A DNA stretch of 64,000 bases from Phascolarctobacterium_A sp034086985. Lineage in GTDB: Bacteria; Bacillota; Negativicutes; Acidaminococcales; Acidaminococcaceae. The position numbers were made by a program, and so were the translations under genes. Of this stretch, positions 16,060 through 25,648 are shown piece after piece. The notes under the pieces are model-generated. The model was not told the DNA's origin, ran no database searches, and worked only from the letters and a program-made list of their open reading frames with translations. Each line of letters begins with the position of its first letter. The first letter of the stretch is position 1. Where the stretch lies: assembly GCA_034086985.1 (NCBI GenBank), contig JAXDZG010000003.1:1-64000 (forward strand). Reading direction: 5' to 3'.

Positions 16060-17793
16060 TTAGTGAGTCTCTTTGCTGCGATACTGGATTTTATACAGAT
16101 GAGCATATAGTCCATCCTTAGCCATAAGCTCATCATGGGTGCCCTCTTCAGCAAGGCAGCCCTTTTCCAAAACCATAATCTTATCAGCATTTTTTATGGT
16201 AGAAAGGCGATGAGCGATAACGAAGGAGGTACGACCAATCATCAATCTGTCCAGAGCCTCCTGCACTACGCGCTCGCTTTCCGTATCCAAAGCAGAGGTT
16301 GCCTCATCCAGGATGAGGATTTGGGGATTTTTGAGTATTGCCCGGGCAATAGAAATGCGTTGGCGTTGACCGCCGGAAATATTCACACCGCGGTCGCCCA
16401 GCATGGTTTGGTAGCCCTGGGGCAGCTCCATAATAAAGTTGTGGGCATTGGCAGCCTTAGCCGCAGCCTCCACCTCCTCCTTGGTAGCATCCAGGCGACC
16501 ATAGAGGATGTTGTCGTACACAGAGCCATTGAAGAGTACCGTTTCTTGAGGTACAATACCCACCTGCTCACGTAGTGATTTTAGAGTTACGCGACGGATG
16601 TCCTCGCCGTCGATGGTGATACTACCATCGGTTACATCGTAGAAGCGAGGCAGCAGGCTGGCCACAGTGGATTTACCGGCACCGGAAGGGCCCACAAAGG
16701 CAATCATCTGGCCGGGCTTCACATCGAAGCTCACATTGTTCAGCACCTGCTCCCCTGGATTGTAGGCGAAGGAAACATTTTCAAAGCGCACATTGCCCTT
16801 CACCATGGGCAGAGCCTTAGCATCGGGCGCATTATGAATGGTCTCAGGCAGATCCAAAACATCAAACACGCGTTGTGCAGCAGCCAAGGCCTTTTGGATA
16901 TTGCCAATGACGCGGCTTAAACGCTTAATGGGGTTGGAAATATTAACTGCGTAGGTCAAGAACGCTACTAAGCTACCAGCAGTAATCTTGCCATCGATAA
17001 CACTGTTACCGCCGTACCACAGAATGATAGTAACACCTACAGCAGCAACAAACTCAATGGTAGGAGTAAGGGTTGCAGAAAGCTGGGCGTACTTCATATT
17101 AGCACGGAAATTTTTAATATTTTCATGGTCAAAGCGATTAATTTCGTATTCCTCGCGCACGAAGGATTTAATAACGCGAGCAGAGGAAACGGTTTCCTGC
17201 AGCACAGAAGTAATATCAGCAGTGGCCTCCTGAATGCGGCTACCGGACTTACGAATACGCTTGCCAAACTGATCGATAAAGAGCAGCACCACAGGGAAGG
17301 TGCTAAAGGTTACCAAAAAGAGACGCCAATCCAGATAAATCATCATGACGATGGAGGCAATGAGGATAACGCTTTCCGTCACCATTTCCACTACGTTTTC
17401 TACCATAGCCGCCTGCAAAGCATTAACGTCGTTGGTCACATAGCTCATAATAGTGCCAGTTTTATTCTTATCATAAAAGGATAGGCTCAAACGCTGCAGC
17501 TTTTCAAACACAGCCTTACGGATGTCGATAATCACCCTTTGGCCCACATAGTTCATCAAATAGCTCTGGCCGTAGAAGGAAATGCCACGGATAATAAACA
17601 CTACGATAATGCTGATAACAATCCAGTTAAGCATCTCCGTGTTTTTCTCTTTGAGGACCTGATCCACCATGTCCTTGATAATCCATGGCAAATAGGCGGT
17701 GCCACCAGCAGCGATTACTGTACAGATGGCAGCACACAAGCCCCGAAACAAATAGGGCTTCACATATTTTAACGCACGAAAGTATAAATTCAT
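16060..17793 (-). CDS. msbA: Lipid A export permease/ATP-binding protein MsbA
   Basis: A 577-residue half ABC exporter with six membrane spans (about 18-285) and a C-terminal ATPase: Walker A GPSGAGKST, Q-loop VPQETVLF, signature NISGGQRQR, Walker B ILILDEATS. In this position, between lpxB and waaA-lpxK, it is best explained as the flippase for lipid A core. It overlaps lpxB by 4 bases. General multidrug exporters share this fold; the context decides the name. Confidence 0.9.
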   Translation of the reverse strand: MNLYFRALKYVKPYLFRGLCAAICTVIAAGGTAYLPWIIKDMVDQVLKEKNTEMLNWIVISIIVVFIIRGISFYGQSYLMNYVGQRVIIDIRKAVFEKLQRLSLSFYDKNKTGTIMSYVTNDVNALQAAMVENVVEMVTESVILIASIVMMIYLDWRLFLVTFSTFPVVLLFIDQFGKRIRKSGSRIQEATADITSVLQETVSSARVIKSFVREEYEINRFDHENIKNFRANMKYAQLSATLTPTIEFVAAVGVTIILWYGGNSVIDGKITAGSLVAFLTYAVNISNPIKRLSRVIGNIQKALAAAQRVFDVLDLPETIHNAPDAKALPMVKGNVRFENVSFAYNPGEQVLNNVSFDVKPGQMIAFVGPSGAGKSTVASLLPRFYDVTDGSITIDGEDIRRVTLKSLREQVGIVPQETVLFNGSVYDNILYGRLDATKEEVEAAAKAANAHNFIMELPQGYQTMLGDRGVNISGGQRQRISIARAILKNPQILILDEATSALDTESERVVQEALDRLMIGRTSFVIAHRLSTIKNADKIMVLEKGCLAEEGTHDELMAKDGLYAHLYKIQYRSKETH

Positions 17794-18926
17794 TTTTTCT
17801 CCTCAGCTATTCTTAGAATTAGTTGGGCAACTCTGTTGACCGCTCCCGGTTCACCTAGGCGTGCCTTCATGTAAGCCAAATCGGCCTCCACTTGGGGACG
17901 ATACTCTGGGGATAGCAGCTTTACTGCGGCCTCAGCTACCTTTTGAGGCGTGAAATCCTCTTGCAGCAGCTCCGGCACAATTTGGCGACCGGCCACAATA
18001 TTGGGCAGGCCAATATTAGGAATATTGATCACTCGACGAGCGATGAATGCATTGAGAGCGGAGGTGCGGTACACGATTACCGTGGGCAGACCGCACAGAG
18101 CTGCCTCCAGGGTTACCGTGCCGCTGGTGGCTAAGGCCACATCGGCCACGCTGAATAAATCGTAGTTATGACCTTCAGTAATTTTAATCTCCAGTCCGGA
18201 GGCTTTAATTTTACTTTGCAAAAGCTCCAAGGGAATGGTTCCTGCTCGAGGCATAGCAAACTGCACCTCAGGCATTTGCTTTTTGAGGAGCTTCGCTCCT
18301 TCCAGCAAATTGGGCAGCATCTTTTCAATTTCCATAAGGCGGCTACCAGGCATCAAGAGCACTAGCGGGCGCCCAGCCTCCTTACCAACCCAGGCCTCAG
18401 CCTCGGCTCGCTCCATAGAGGGATGTACGATATCTAAGAGAGGATGGCCCACGAATTCCACGGGCGCGCCAGCCTCCTTATACACATCATATTCAAAGGG
18501 AAATATGCAGGCTACCTTGTCCACAATTTTGGCTACATTCTTGGCGCGCCCCTTGTTCCAGGCCCAAGCCGAGGGCGCGATGTAGCTCACTACGGGAATA
18601 CCCTTATCGTGGGCCAGCTTCGCCAGCTTCATATTAAAGCCGGGGTAGTCCACTACGACTAAGCAATCGGGCTTGCGCTCGTCCATGACGCGCGCAAAAT
18701 CGCTGCGCAGCTTAAACAGGTCAGGCAGCTTTTTGATAACCTCCACAAAGCCCATGACACCATGGTCTTTGATATCAAAAAGCACCTCACCCCCGGCAGC
18801 GCGCAGCTCATCTCCGCCCATGCCAAAAACTTCCGTTGTGCTATCTATTTTTTTGAGAGCGGCAGTGACAGCCGCTGCGTGAATATCACCGGAAGCTTCT
18901 CCGGCGGAAATGAGAATCTTAGCCAT
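17790..18926 (-). CDS. lpxB: Lipid-A-disaccharide synthase LpxB
   Basis: A 378-residue GT-B fold glycosyltransferase joining UDP-diacylglucosamine and lipid X. Motifs are the N-terminal ISAGEASGDIHAA, VDYPGFNMKLA, YIAPSAWAWN and LMPGSR. It is the first gene of the long LPS operon: the preceding gene's terminator and a TATAAT lie directly upstream. Confidence 0.95.
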   Translation of the reverse strand: MAKILISAGEASGDIHAAAVTAALKKIDSTTEVFGMGGDELRAAGGEVLFDIKDHGVMGFVEVIKKLPDLFKLRSDFARVMDERKPDCLVVVDYPGFNMKLAKLAHDKGIPVVSYIAPSAWAWNKGRAKNVAKIVDKVACIFPFEYDVYKEAGAPVEFVGHPLLDIVHPSMERAEAEAWVGKEAGRPLVLLMPGSRLMEIEKMLPNLLEGAKLLKKQMPEVQFAMPRAGTIPLELLQSKIKASGLEIKITEGHNYDLFSVADVALATSGTVTLEAALCGLPTVIVYRTSALNAFIARRVINIPNIGLPNIVAGRQIVPELLQEDFTPQKVAEAAVKLLSPEYRPQVEADLAYMKARLGEPGAVNRVAQLILRIAEEKK

Positions 18927-18964
18927 AATAACTCCTCGACAAAGCTTATACTACTTCATAGTAT

Positions 18965-18970
18965 ATTATA
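18965..18970 (-). promoter_or_regulatory. Candidate -10 element for the lpxB operon
   Basis: A perfect minus-strand TATAAT 39 bases before the lpxB start and just after the lpxI terminator. No good -35 is seen at 16-18 bases, so strength is uncertain. Confidence 0.4.
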
Positions 18971-18978
18971 ACACAAAA

Positions 18979-19005
18979 AGCGGCTGACATAAGCTGTCAG
19001 CCGCT
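18979..19005 (-). terminator. Terminator of the lpxD-lpxI operon
   Basis: Perfect 10-base arms (18979-18988 and 18996-19005) with a 7-base loop, followed on the minus strand by five T. It separates lpxI from lpxB. Confidence 0.8.
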
Positions 19006-19042
19006 AAGAAATGCGAAATTTTTTGCAAATATTTTTCTAAAA

Positions 19043-19849
19043 TTATTTAACCAGGATGGTTATGTTGTTTTTATCAGCCAGTTCGATGACCTTTTCACGC
19101 TCGGCAATCAGAGTATTGCCTGCTTCGATGACAATTCCAGTAGCTCCGGCATAAATCATAGACTCCAAGGTCTTTGTACCAAAGCCGGGAATATCAAAGC
19201 GTTGGTCCTGGGAAGGCTTAGCCGCCTTAGCTACAATGACACCGCCCTTGCCCAGATAGCCACCCCTTAGGATGCAGGCATCGGTGCCTTCAATGGCCTC
19301 CACGGCCATCACGGCACGATTTTTCACAACCACGGTTTGGCCGATGTCCAAACCGCCGATAGCCTTAGCCATCTCAAAGCCAAATTCCATATCCGCCAGC
19401 TCCGCCTCCGTGGGCTTACGCTTGGTGAGCACGCCTGGTGCAGGCAACAAGGGCTTAATAAGGATGGTTTGGTCCATAACCTCAATGCCCTCACTCTCCA
19501 GCTCCTTGACGATAGCATTCATAATAGTATCGTCCTTGCGGTCGGGCACGCTAGCAAGAATTTTAATGGCACGCAAATCAGGCACGATTGCTCCCGCCTT
19601 ATAAAGCACCTCCTTGGTTACCTTACCAATCATGGTAACCTTGGTCACCCTGTGCTTTTTCAAGGTGGAAATAATCTTGCCTATTTTGCCAATATTGATA
19701 TCGTAATAATAGTCTACGCTGGGCTCTAGCTCCTCGTCAATGCCGGGAACCACGCCCACCGCCACAACCTCGTAGCCCAAGCTCTTTGCAGAGCGGGCTA
19801 CCTCTACCGGCAAATGACCTATGCCGGACAGTACGCCTAATACTTCCAT
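19043..19849 (-). CDS. lpxI: UDP-2,3-diacylglucosamine pyrophosphatase LpxI
   Basis: A 268-residue enzyme that splits UDP-2,3-diacylglucosamine to lipid X. It shows the LpxI pattern: an N-terminal Rossmann-like part (LGVLSGIGHLPVEVARSAK), KVTMIGKVTKE, VPDRKDDTIM, and a C-terminal part with GGYLGKGGVIVAKAAKPSQD and RFDIPGFGTKT. This is the analogue used by lineages that lack LpxH; no LpxH-type gene is seen here. It ends the lpxD-lpxL-lpxC-fabZ-lpxA-lpxI operon. Confidence 0.92.
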   Translation of the reverse strand: MEVLGVLSGIGHLPVEVARSAKSLGYEVVAVGVVPGIDEELEPSVDYYYDINIGKIGKIISTLKKHRVTKVTMIGKVTKEVLYKAGAIVPDLRAIKILASVPDRKDDTIMNAIVKELESEGIEVMDQTILIKPLLPAPGVLTKRKPTEAELADMEFGFEMAKAIGGLDIGQTVVVKNRAVMAVEAIEGTDACILRGGYLGKGGVIVAKAAKPSQDQRFDIPGFGTKTLESMIYAGATGIVIEAGNTLIAEREKVIELADKNNITILVK

Positions 19850-19871
19850 TTAGATTAGCCTCACAAATTAA

Positions 19872-20675
19872 TTATTTGCGGGTGCGAATAATGCCACGCT
19901 CCACATTGCGCAGGAAACGCAACAGATGCTCTACGGGCTCACAGCTCTCTAGGTCAGACTCCATAGTAGCAATGGCCTCTTGAAGGGGCAGGCCGCTACG
20001 ATACAGAATGCGGAAGGCCTTCTTCAGCTCGCTACGATGCTCTGCGGGCATGCCAGCACGGGACAGACCCACACTGTTCAGGCCAGAAACGAAAGCTGGA
20101 TCACCAGCAACAATCATAAAGGGCGGAATATCTTGGCTAACGCGAGCCATGCCGCCTACCATAACATTGCGACCGATCTTGCAGAATTGATGTACTGCGG
20201 ACAAGCCACCGATAACAGCGCGATCCTCAACAATTACATGACCGGCCAGGGTAGCAACGTTGGACATAATAACATTATTACCCACGATGCAGTTATGAGC
20301 CACATGGGTGTAAGCCATCATCAAAATATTGTTGCCGATGCGGGTTTCATTGCCCTCGCCACAAGCACGGTTGACAGTAACGCACTCGCGGAAGGTACCG
20401 CCATCGCCAATAACCGTAGTAGTTTTTTCGCCCACGAACTTCAAATCCTGGGGCACAGCACCAATGGAGCAGCCAGGAAAGAAACGGTTATTTTTACCAA
20501 TAGTCGTATATTTATGAATGGTTACATGCGCACCGATAATACAACCGTCACCAATCACTGTATCCTCATCAATAACAGCATAAGGACCAACAGTTACGTT
20601 CTTACCAAGAACTGCGGACGGATGAATGATGGCGGTTTCATGAATACCACTTTCGGGCATAATCACAGAACTCAT
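19872..20675 (-). CDS. lpxA: UDP-N-acetylglucosamine acyltransferase LpxA
   Basis: A 267-residue left-handed beta-helix enzyme that places the first 3-hydroxyacyl chain on UDP-GlcNAc. Hexapeptide repeats run from about residue 12 to 190, the catalytic histidine lies in MMAYTHVAHNC, and a helical C-terminal domain follows. The ATG at 20675 with GGGGAGTG upstream is preferred to the upstream start at 20693. A 170-base gap to fabZ holds no gene. Confidence 0.95.
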   Translation of the reverse strand: MSSVIMPESGIHETAIIHPSAVLGKNVTVGPYAVIDEDTVIGDGCIIGAHVTIHKYTTIGKNNRFFPGCSIGAVPQDLKFVGEKTTTVIGDGGTFRECVTVNRACGEGNETRIGNNILMMAYTHVAHNCIVGNNVIMSNVATLAGHVIVEDRAVIGGLSAVHQFCKIGRNVMVGGMARVSQDIPPFMIVAGDPAFVSGLNSVGLSRAGMPAEHRSELKKAFRILYRSGLPLQEAIATMESDLESCEPVEHLLRFLRNVERGIIRTRK

Positions 20676-20848
20676 TACTTTCACTCCCCACAAAATTTAA
20701 TCAAACAATTAAATTGGAATATATTATTATAGTCATCCCCGCAGGTCTTTTTTCACAAGCCAAATAAGTCGATTATCCTTAATTTACTATGAATAAAGCC
20801 TTTTAGCTCAATTTTCCTACATATTCCTGCTTATTTGAGAAAATTTTG

Positions 20849-21292
20849 TTATTCCTTAGGATCCATAATTGCAAAGGTGCAGTCGCATTCGCAAGCAACC
20901 TTGCCATCAACCTTGCCCTCGCAGTGAATAATGCCCATATTGCCACGCATAATCTTGGTCACCTCAGCGGTGGTAACCACTTGGTCGCCAGGCACAACCT
21001 GTTTGCGGAAGCGCACGTTGTCGATTTTAGCAAAAACAGCAATCTTACCGCGGTTTTCTTCGGGATACAGCATAGCTACGCCGCCAACCTGAGCCATAGC
21101 TTCAATCAGCAACACACCGGGCATAATGGGCTCGTTGGGGAAATGACCCAAAAATTGTACTTCGTTAGCAGTGATATTCTTAATACCTACAGCACGCTTC
21201 ATGGGCTCGATTTCCAGAATTCTATCTACCAGCAGCATCGGATAACGATGGGGAAGAATTTTTTTAATTTCATTGATATCTAATACGGTCAT
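20849..21292 (-). CDS. fabZ: 3-hydroxyacyl-ACP dehydratase FabZ
   Basis: A 147-residue hot-dog fold dehydratase of fatty acid synthesis. The active-site helix GHFPNEPIMPGVLLIEAMAQ carries the catalytic His and Glu. It sits between lpxC and lpxA, as in many LPS-producing bacteria, since fatty acid elongation and LpxA compete for the same hydroxyacyl-ACP. Confidence 0.95.
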   Translation of the reverse strand: MTVLDINEIKKILPHRYPMLLVDRILEIEPMKRAVGIKNITANEVQFLGHFPNEPIMPGVLLIEAMAQVGGVAMLYPEENRGKIAVFAKIDNVRFRKQVVPGDQVVTTAEVTKIMRGNMGIIHCEGKVDGKVACECDCTFAIMDPKE

Positions 21293-21294
21293 TT

Positions 21295-22143
21295 TTACTC
21301 CTCCTTGGTTCTATAGGCCTGAATTTGTTTAGCAATTAGGGAATTAAAGGCATGCCCTGTCTTAACAGCAATTACATGAGCCTTGATGGGCCCCAACAGG
21401 AACAAATCGCCAATAACATCGAGAATCTTATGGCGAATTAATTCATCCTCAAAGCGAGGTTCGGACAAAATCTTTTCCTCGTCAAATACAACTACATTTT
21501 CTAAGGAGCCGCCCAGGCCCAAGCCCATTTTGCGCAGCATCTCCAGTTCATAGGTAAAGGCTACAGTTCTTGCAGCCATAATTTCCTTCTTAAAGCTTTC
21601 CTTATCCAACAGCACATCAAAATACTGGGTACCCAGCTTAGGATGCTTGTTGATGGAGGTAAAGCTAATGCGGTAGCCATCATAGGGCAAAATAGCGATA
21701 TAGCGGTCACCATCGTACACAGAAAAGGCTTTATCTACCGCATAAACCTTGCGCTTAGCCTCCTGCTCTACGAGACCTGCCTCATCAATGAGCTCGCAGA
21801 AAACCTTGGCACTGCCATCGGCCACAGGGGGTTCGGGAGAGGACATTTCCACGCGAATATTATCCACACCACTCATAGAAATAGCAGCCATGAGATGCTC
21901 CACAGTGAACACCTCGGCACCATTTTCACTAAGGGTGGTTGCCTTCACCGTAGAGCTTACGTTTTCTGCCAGAGCTCTAATTTCCGGTTTACCGGGCAAA
22001 TCGGTACGAATAAAGGTTACGCCGGTATTGGCCTCAGCCGGCTTTAAAGTAATCAAAACATCCTTGCCGGAATGCAGGCCGATGCCGGAATAAGATATTT
22101 CTTTAGCAATAGTATGCTGGAATTCTTGAATTTTTGCGGACAT
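21295..22143 (-). CDS. lpxC: UDP-3-O-acyl-N-acetylglucosamine deacetylase LpxC
   Basis: A 282-residue zinc amidase carrying out the committed step of lipid A synthesis. Zinc ligands are in EHLMAA and HKILDVIGD; GIGLHSGK is the N-terminal family motif. The ATG at 22143 has GGAGG 7 bases upstream; the ATG at 22149 is too close to that site. Length is typical for the stand-alone enzyme, with no fused FabZ. Confidence 0.95.
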   Translation of the reverse strand: MSAKIQEFQHTIAKEISYSGIGLHSGKDVLITLKPAEANTGVTFIRTDLPGKPEIRALAENVSSTVKATTLSENGAEVFTVEHLMAAISMSGVDNIRVEMSSPEPPVADGSAKVFCELIDEAGLVEQEAKRKVYAVDKAFSVYDGDRYIAILPYDGYRISFTSINKHPKLGTQYFDVLLDKESFKKEIMAARTVAFTYELEMLRKMGLGLGGSLENVVVFDEEKILSEPRFEDELIRHKILDVIGDLFLLGPIKAHVIAVKTGHAFNSLIAKQIQAYRTKEE

Positions 22144-22163
22144 CTTCATCCTCCTTCGACAAT

Positions 22164-23054
22164 TTATTTTTTCTTATGGAACCGCTGACGGCCATCCTTC
22201 CAGCGGTCGTGCACCCAAAACCACATTTCCGGGTGAGCAGTAATTTCCTGCTCCAAAATATCTACAAGCTGACGGGTTACCTGATAAAAATCCTGCTCCT
22301 TATCCTTAGTTTTCGGAGTGTACAGGGGCGGATAGATTTTGGCAGTACAGGTCCAGTCCTCATTATTGTGCAAAAAGATTGGCAGGATGGGAGAACCATA
22401 AATGCGGGACAAAGCCGCCGGTCCTAAAGGGATAATGGAGCGCTTGCCAAACAAATCGATCTCCACGCCATCATCATTGGTATCCTGGTCGTAGAGCACG
22501 CCTAAGAGATTCTTCTCCTTCAGCATGCGGCTGATAGCCAAAAGGCCGTGTCCGCCGCGGTTATAGGTCACCCTTTGCCCCACCATCTGGCGGAACTCAT
22601 TGATGGCCTTATCCATATTGGCGTTGTTCTGCTTGCGGGTGATGGACAGCATGGGATAACCATGCAGCGCCACCGTAGCACCCAACAGCTCCCAGTTACC
22701 ATAGTGACCCGTGCACATAATCACGCCCTTGCCCTCGGCATAGGCCTTCTCCAAATACTCCAAGCCCTCTACCTTCACTGTTTGGCTGATGTTGTCCTTG
22801 TTGAGCAAGGGGAAGCGCAAAACCTCCACCACCATGCGTCCGAAGCGACGCAGGCTGTCCTCCGCGATTTGCTTTGCACGCTCAGGAGAAACGCCCAAAC
22901 ACTCCTGCACATTGGCCTGAGCCATCTTAAGGCGCCAATCCTGCACCACTAGCACAGCCACACTACCCACAAAGCTAGCAAATAGCTTGCGTAGGCACAG
23001 GGGCAGTATGCACATTATTTTACTAAAAATTTTTACTGCGTAATAACCTAACAC
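22164..23054 (-). CDS. Second lipid A late acyltransferase, LpxL/LpxM family
   Basis: A 296-residue enzyme with the HX4E motif in TGHYGNWELLG (about 115-125) and the YNRGGHGLLAISRMLKEKNLLG and DQDTNDDGVEIDLFG blocks. Like its paralogue at 9.4-10.3 kb it should add a secondary acyl chain to lipid A at the inner membrane. It is encoded between lpxD and lpxC. Which hydroxyacyl chain it uses is not predictable here. Confidence 0.85.
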   Translation of the reverse strand: MLGYYAVKIFSKIMCILPLCLRKLFASFVGSVAVLVVQDWRLKMAQANVQECLGVSPERAKQIAEDSLRRFGRMVVEVLRFPLLNKDNISQTVKVEGLEYLEKAYAEGKGVIMCTGHYGNWELLGATVALHGYPMLSITRKQNNANMDKAINEFRQMVGQRVTYNRGGHGLLAISRMLKEKNLLGVLYDQDTNDDGVEIDLFGKRSIIPLGPAALSRIYGSPILPIFLHNNEDWTCTAKIYPPLYTPKTKDKEQDFYQVTRQLVDILEQEITAHPEMWFWVHDRWKDGRQRFHKKK

Positions 23055-23118
23055 GTATGAACCTGCCTTATAGACACAGGCTTAATTGCTACGAAAGGTA
23101 GCCTAACCCTGCATTATT

Positions 23119-24141
23119 TTATTTCTTGAGAGCTGCGATTTCTTTTTCCAATGCTTTCATTTTCTTCAGCATATCGCCTACCTTGCGCAGATATGCCTCC
23201 TGACGCAGCCATTCCTTCATGGGCATGGCAGGATAGCCGCCCATCACAGAATTATCAGGAACATTATTGGTAATGCCTGCCTTACCACCGAAGACGCAGT
23301 TATTGCCGATGGTAATATGACCAACGGTACCTACTTGACCGGCAAAGGTTACATTATTGCCCACGGTTACGCTGCCGGAAATACCCACATGAGCTACAAC
23401 CAAGCAATTTTCACCTAAAACATCGTTATGACCCAAATGTACCAGATTATCAATCTTTGTGCCCTTTCCCACGATAGTACTGTCCACCGTAGCACGGTCG
23501 ATACAGGTGTTGCAGCCGATTTCTACATCATCCTGCAGCACCACGTTGCCGGTTTGCAGCACCTTGGAGTGCTTGCCATTTTGGGTAATATAGCCAAAAC
23601 CGTCGCCGCCGATAACGGCGCCAGATTGCAGGATTACTCTGTTGCCCAGCACGCAGTCCTCGCGGACAGTGGTATTGGGATAAAGAGTGCAGTTTTGGCC
23701 GATTTTTACACGCTTGCCCACATAGGCATGGGGATAGAGCACAGTGCCATCACCGATTTCAGCGTCATCCTCCACCACAGCAAAGGGTTGAATTGCCACA
23801 TTGCTGCCAATCTTAGCCTTTTTAGAAACAAAAGCATAGGGGCTCACTACGCGCTCCACCTCTTCCTGAGGACGGAACAGCTCCAACAGAGCTGCGAAAG
23901 CAGCGCGGGGATTTTCCACACGAATAACGGGACGACCATCAAGCTCCGGGTCCGCCGGGCTCAAAACCATAACGCCAGCCTTGCTCAAATGGCAATGCTC
24001 CACATGGGGCGGAACCGCAAAGGAAATATCGGTAGGCCCTGCTTCTACCAAGCCATTGACACCGGTCACCTTTAGCTCCGGATTATCATGCTCCACAGTA
24101 CCATGTAAAAACTCAGCTAACTCTTGTACACTCTTCTCCAT
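23119..24141 (-). CDS. lpxD: UDP-3-O-(3-hydroxyacyl)glucosamine N-acyltransferase LpxD
   Basis: A 340-residue beta-helix enzyme adding the N-linked acyl chain. An N-terminal uridine-binding domain (1 to about 100) precedes many hexapeptide repeats and the catalytic histidine in LVHLGHND. A C-terminal helix ends the protein. It starts the lpx operon that runs to lpxI. Confidence 0.95.
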   Translation of the reverse strand: MEKSVQELAEFLHGTVEHDNPELKVTGVNGLVEAGPTDISFAVPPHVEHCHLSKAGVMVLSPADPELDGRPVIRVENPRAAFAALLELFRPQEEVERVVSPYAFVSKKAKIGSNVAIQPFAVVEDDAEIGDGTVLYPHAYVGKRVKIGQNCTLYPNTTVREDCVLGNRVILQSGAVIGGDGFGYITQNGKHSKVLQTGNVVLQDDVEIGCNTCIDRATVDSTIVGKGTKIDNLVHLGHNDVLGENCLVVAHVGISGSVTVGNNVTFAGQVGTVGHITIGNNCVFGGKAGITNNVPDNSVMGGYPAMPMKEWLRQEAYLRKVGDMLKKMKALEKEIAALKK

Positions 24142-24203
24142 TTCAAACCTCCATCGACTCCCTAGTACTAGTCATGCCTTGGGCTTATTGACTGTACACG
24201 AAA

Positions 24204-24229
24204 AGCGGACGGAGCTCAACCGCCCGCTC
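24204..24229 (-). terminator. Terminator after the OmpH/Skp-like genes
   Basis: Arms AGCGG-CGG / CCG-CCGCT with one mismatch (24204-24212, 24221-24229), followed on the minus strand by four T. It separates the chaperone genes from lpxD. Confidence 0.55.
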
Positions 24230-24239
24230 AGGGTGCAGC

Positions 24240-24647
24240 TTATTTCATTTTCTCAATTACTTCCTTGGTTACATCGGTGCCGCCCTGAGGCACAGCATCC
24301 TTAACCATGATAGCGCCCAAGCTCTTTTCCTTAGCTACTTGGTTCAAAGCAGTATCAAGACTAGCCTTCAGCTTGTTTTGAGCCTCGCTTTGCACCAGCT
24401 TAGCTTTAGCGGAATAATCCTCAACAATCTTGCTGGCCTCTTCGCCGGATTTGCCGGCCATGGCCTTATCCATTTGCTCCTTGAGCTCCTTCATCTTAGT
24501 ATTAACCTCTTCCTTAGTGGTTTTAATAACCTGGGCTTCGGTCTCCACCTTACGCATATCTACTACACCAAAAGCCGCATTACGGCCGCCACAGCCAAAG
24601 GTCAGCATAGCTGCTGCTACCATAAAGCCTGCAATAATTTTTTTCAT
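24240..24647 (-). CDS. Small OmpH/Skp-like lipoprotein
   Basis: A 135-residue lipoprotein: lipobox LTFGC near residue 19, then GVVDMRKVETEAQ, a charged helical hairpin (about 35-100), and AIMVKDAVPQGGTDVTKEVI. This is the compact OmpH (Skp) pattern, periplasmic holdase chaperones for outer-membrane proteins. Being lipid-anchored is unlike classical Skp. It is the last of three tandem OmpH-like genes. Confidence 0.75.
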   Translation of the reverse strand: MKKIIAGFMVAAAMLTFGCGGRNAAFGVVDMRKVETEAQVIKTTKEEVNTKMKELKEQMDKAMAGKSGEEASKIVEDYSAKAKLVQSEAQNKLKASLDTALNQVAKEKSLGAIMVKDAVPQGGTDVTKEVIEKMK

Positions 24648-24678
24648 TTTTCTAACCTCGCTTATCTTATTCTAATGC

Positions 24679-25596
24679 TTATTTGGGTAAACCATTAATT
24701 ACTTGGGTGGTGATATCATCAGCGCTGATATTCACCTTATATTTCTTAAAGATTACGCCATAACCCTTTTCATGGGCCAATTTAGTGGCTTGACCGGAAA
24801 TATCACTAGCAATCTTTTTTTGCAGCTGCCCATTCTTTTCCCGCTGCTTATCTATTTCCCTATCCATAATGGATAAGGCATTCTGCAAGGCCTTGGGCGC
24901 GGCGCTGAGCATTTCCTGCTCCCGCTGATCCTTGCCCTGCCTGTGCTGCACAATCTCAGTCTGGTACTCCTTGGCAGCCTCCTGCATACGCTGATGCATC
25001 TCCGCTCTATACGGAGCCAGCTGCGCTTCCATGAGTCCTTGCTTTTCGGCATCCAAGGCACGCACCTGCTGCCCACGCTTGTGCTGGGCCTCCTTGAGCT
25101 TTTCCTCCACAGCCTTCCTTTCGCTACGCCGCATTTTCAGCATTTCCAGCTGAGCACGTAGATTGAAAATCTCCAGCTGATAGGCGTCCTCAACGGCCTT
25201 TTTGCGCGGAGCCAGCTCGGCATCAACCTTGGCCTCTACCTGAGCAGTATATTCATACAGCTTCTTGTTCTCGCGCTCACGCATTTCCACCATGCGCGTA
25301 TTCAAATCAGCCTGCCAATAGCTTGCTTCGCTAGCCTTACGCAGATTGCGCAGCCTATCTAGGCTACCTAGCTGAGCTCTGGCCAAGTCTGCCTGGATTT
25401 TGCGTCTTTCCAGTAAATCCTTGAGAATTTTCTCACCCTGCTGGAGCTTTTTGTATTCAGCATGGCTGCTCATGGCCCGCTGCCAATCCACCACAGCTAT
25501 TTTTTCTGAGGAACTGAGAGGCGCCTTGGCACAGGCAGAAATTAGCAGCACACCGGCCACTAATAGGCTCAATTTAACTAAACTGCCTCTGTCCAT
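24679..25596 (-). CDS. OmpH-like lipoprotein with long coiled coil
   Basis: About 305 residues. Lipobox ISAC near residue 22, an OmpH-type strand KIAVVDWQRAM, then an unusually long charged helical region (about 45-260) and a C-terminal GYGVIFKKYKVNISADDITTQV that matches the Skp end strand. Skp is normally about 150 residues, so the coiled arm is greatly extended. The ATG at 25596 has GGAGG upstream. Probably a lipid-anchored holdase or spacer protein; function is inferred from family and position. Confidence 0.7.
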   Translation of the reverse strand: MDRGSLVKLSLLVAGVLLISACAKAPLSSSEKIAVVDWQRAMSSHAEYKKLQQGEKILKDLLERRKIQADLARAQLGSLDRLRNLRKASEASYWQADLNTRMVEMRERENKKLYEYTAQVEAKVDAELAPRKKAVEDAYQLEIFNLRAQLEMLKMRRSERKAVEEKLKEAQHKRGQQVRALDAEKQGLMEAQLAPYRAEMHQRMQEAAKEYQTEIVQHRQGKDQREQEMLSAAPKALQNALSIMDREIDKQREKNGQLQKKIASDISGQATKLAHEKGYGVIFKKYKVNISADDITTQVINGLPK

Positions 25597-25648
25597 GAAA
25601 GCCTCCTTCAACAAGCACATGCACCTTGATCCTTAAGTGCTAGGAAAA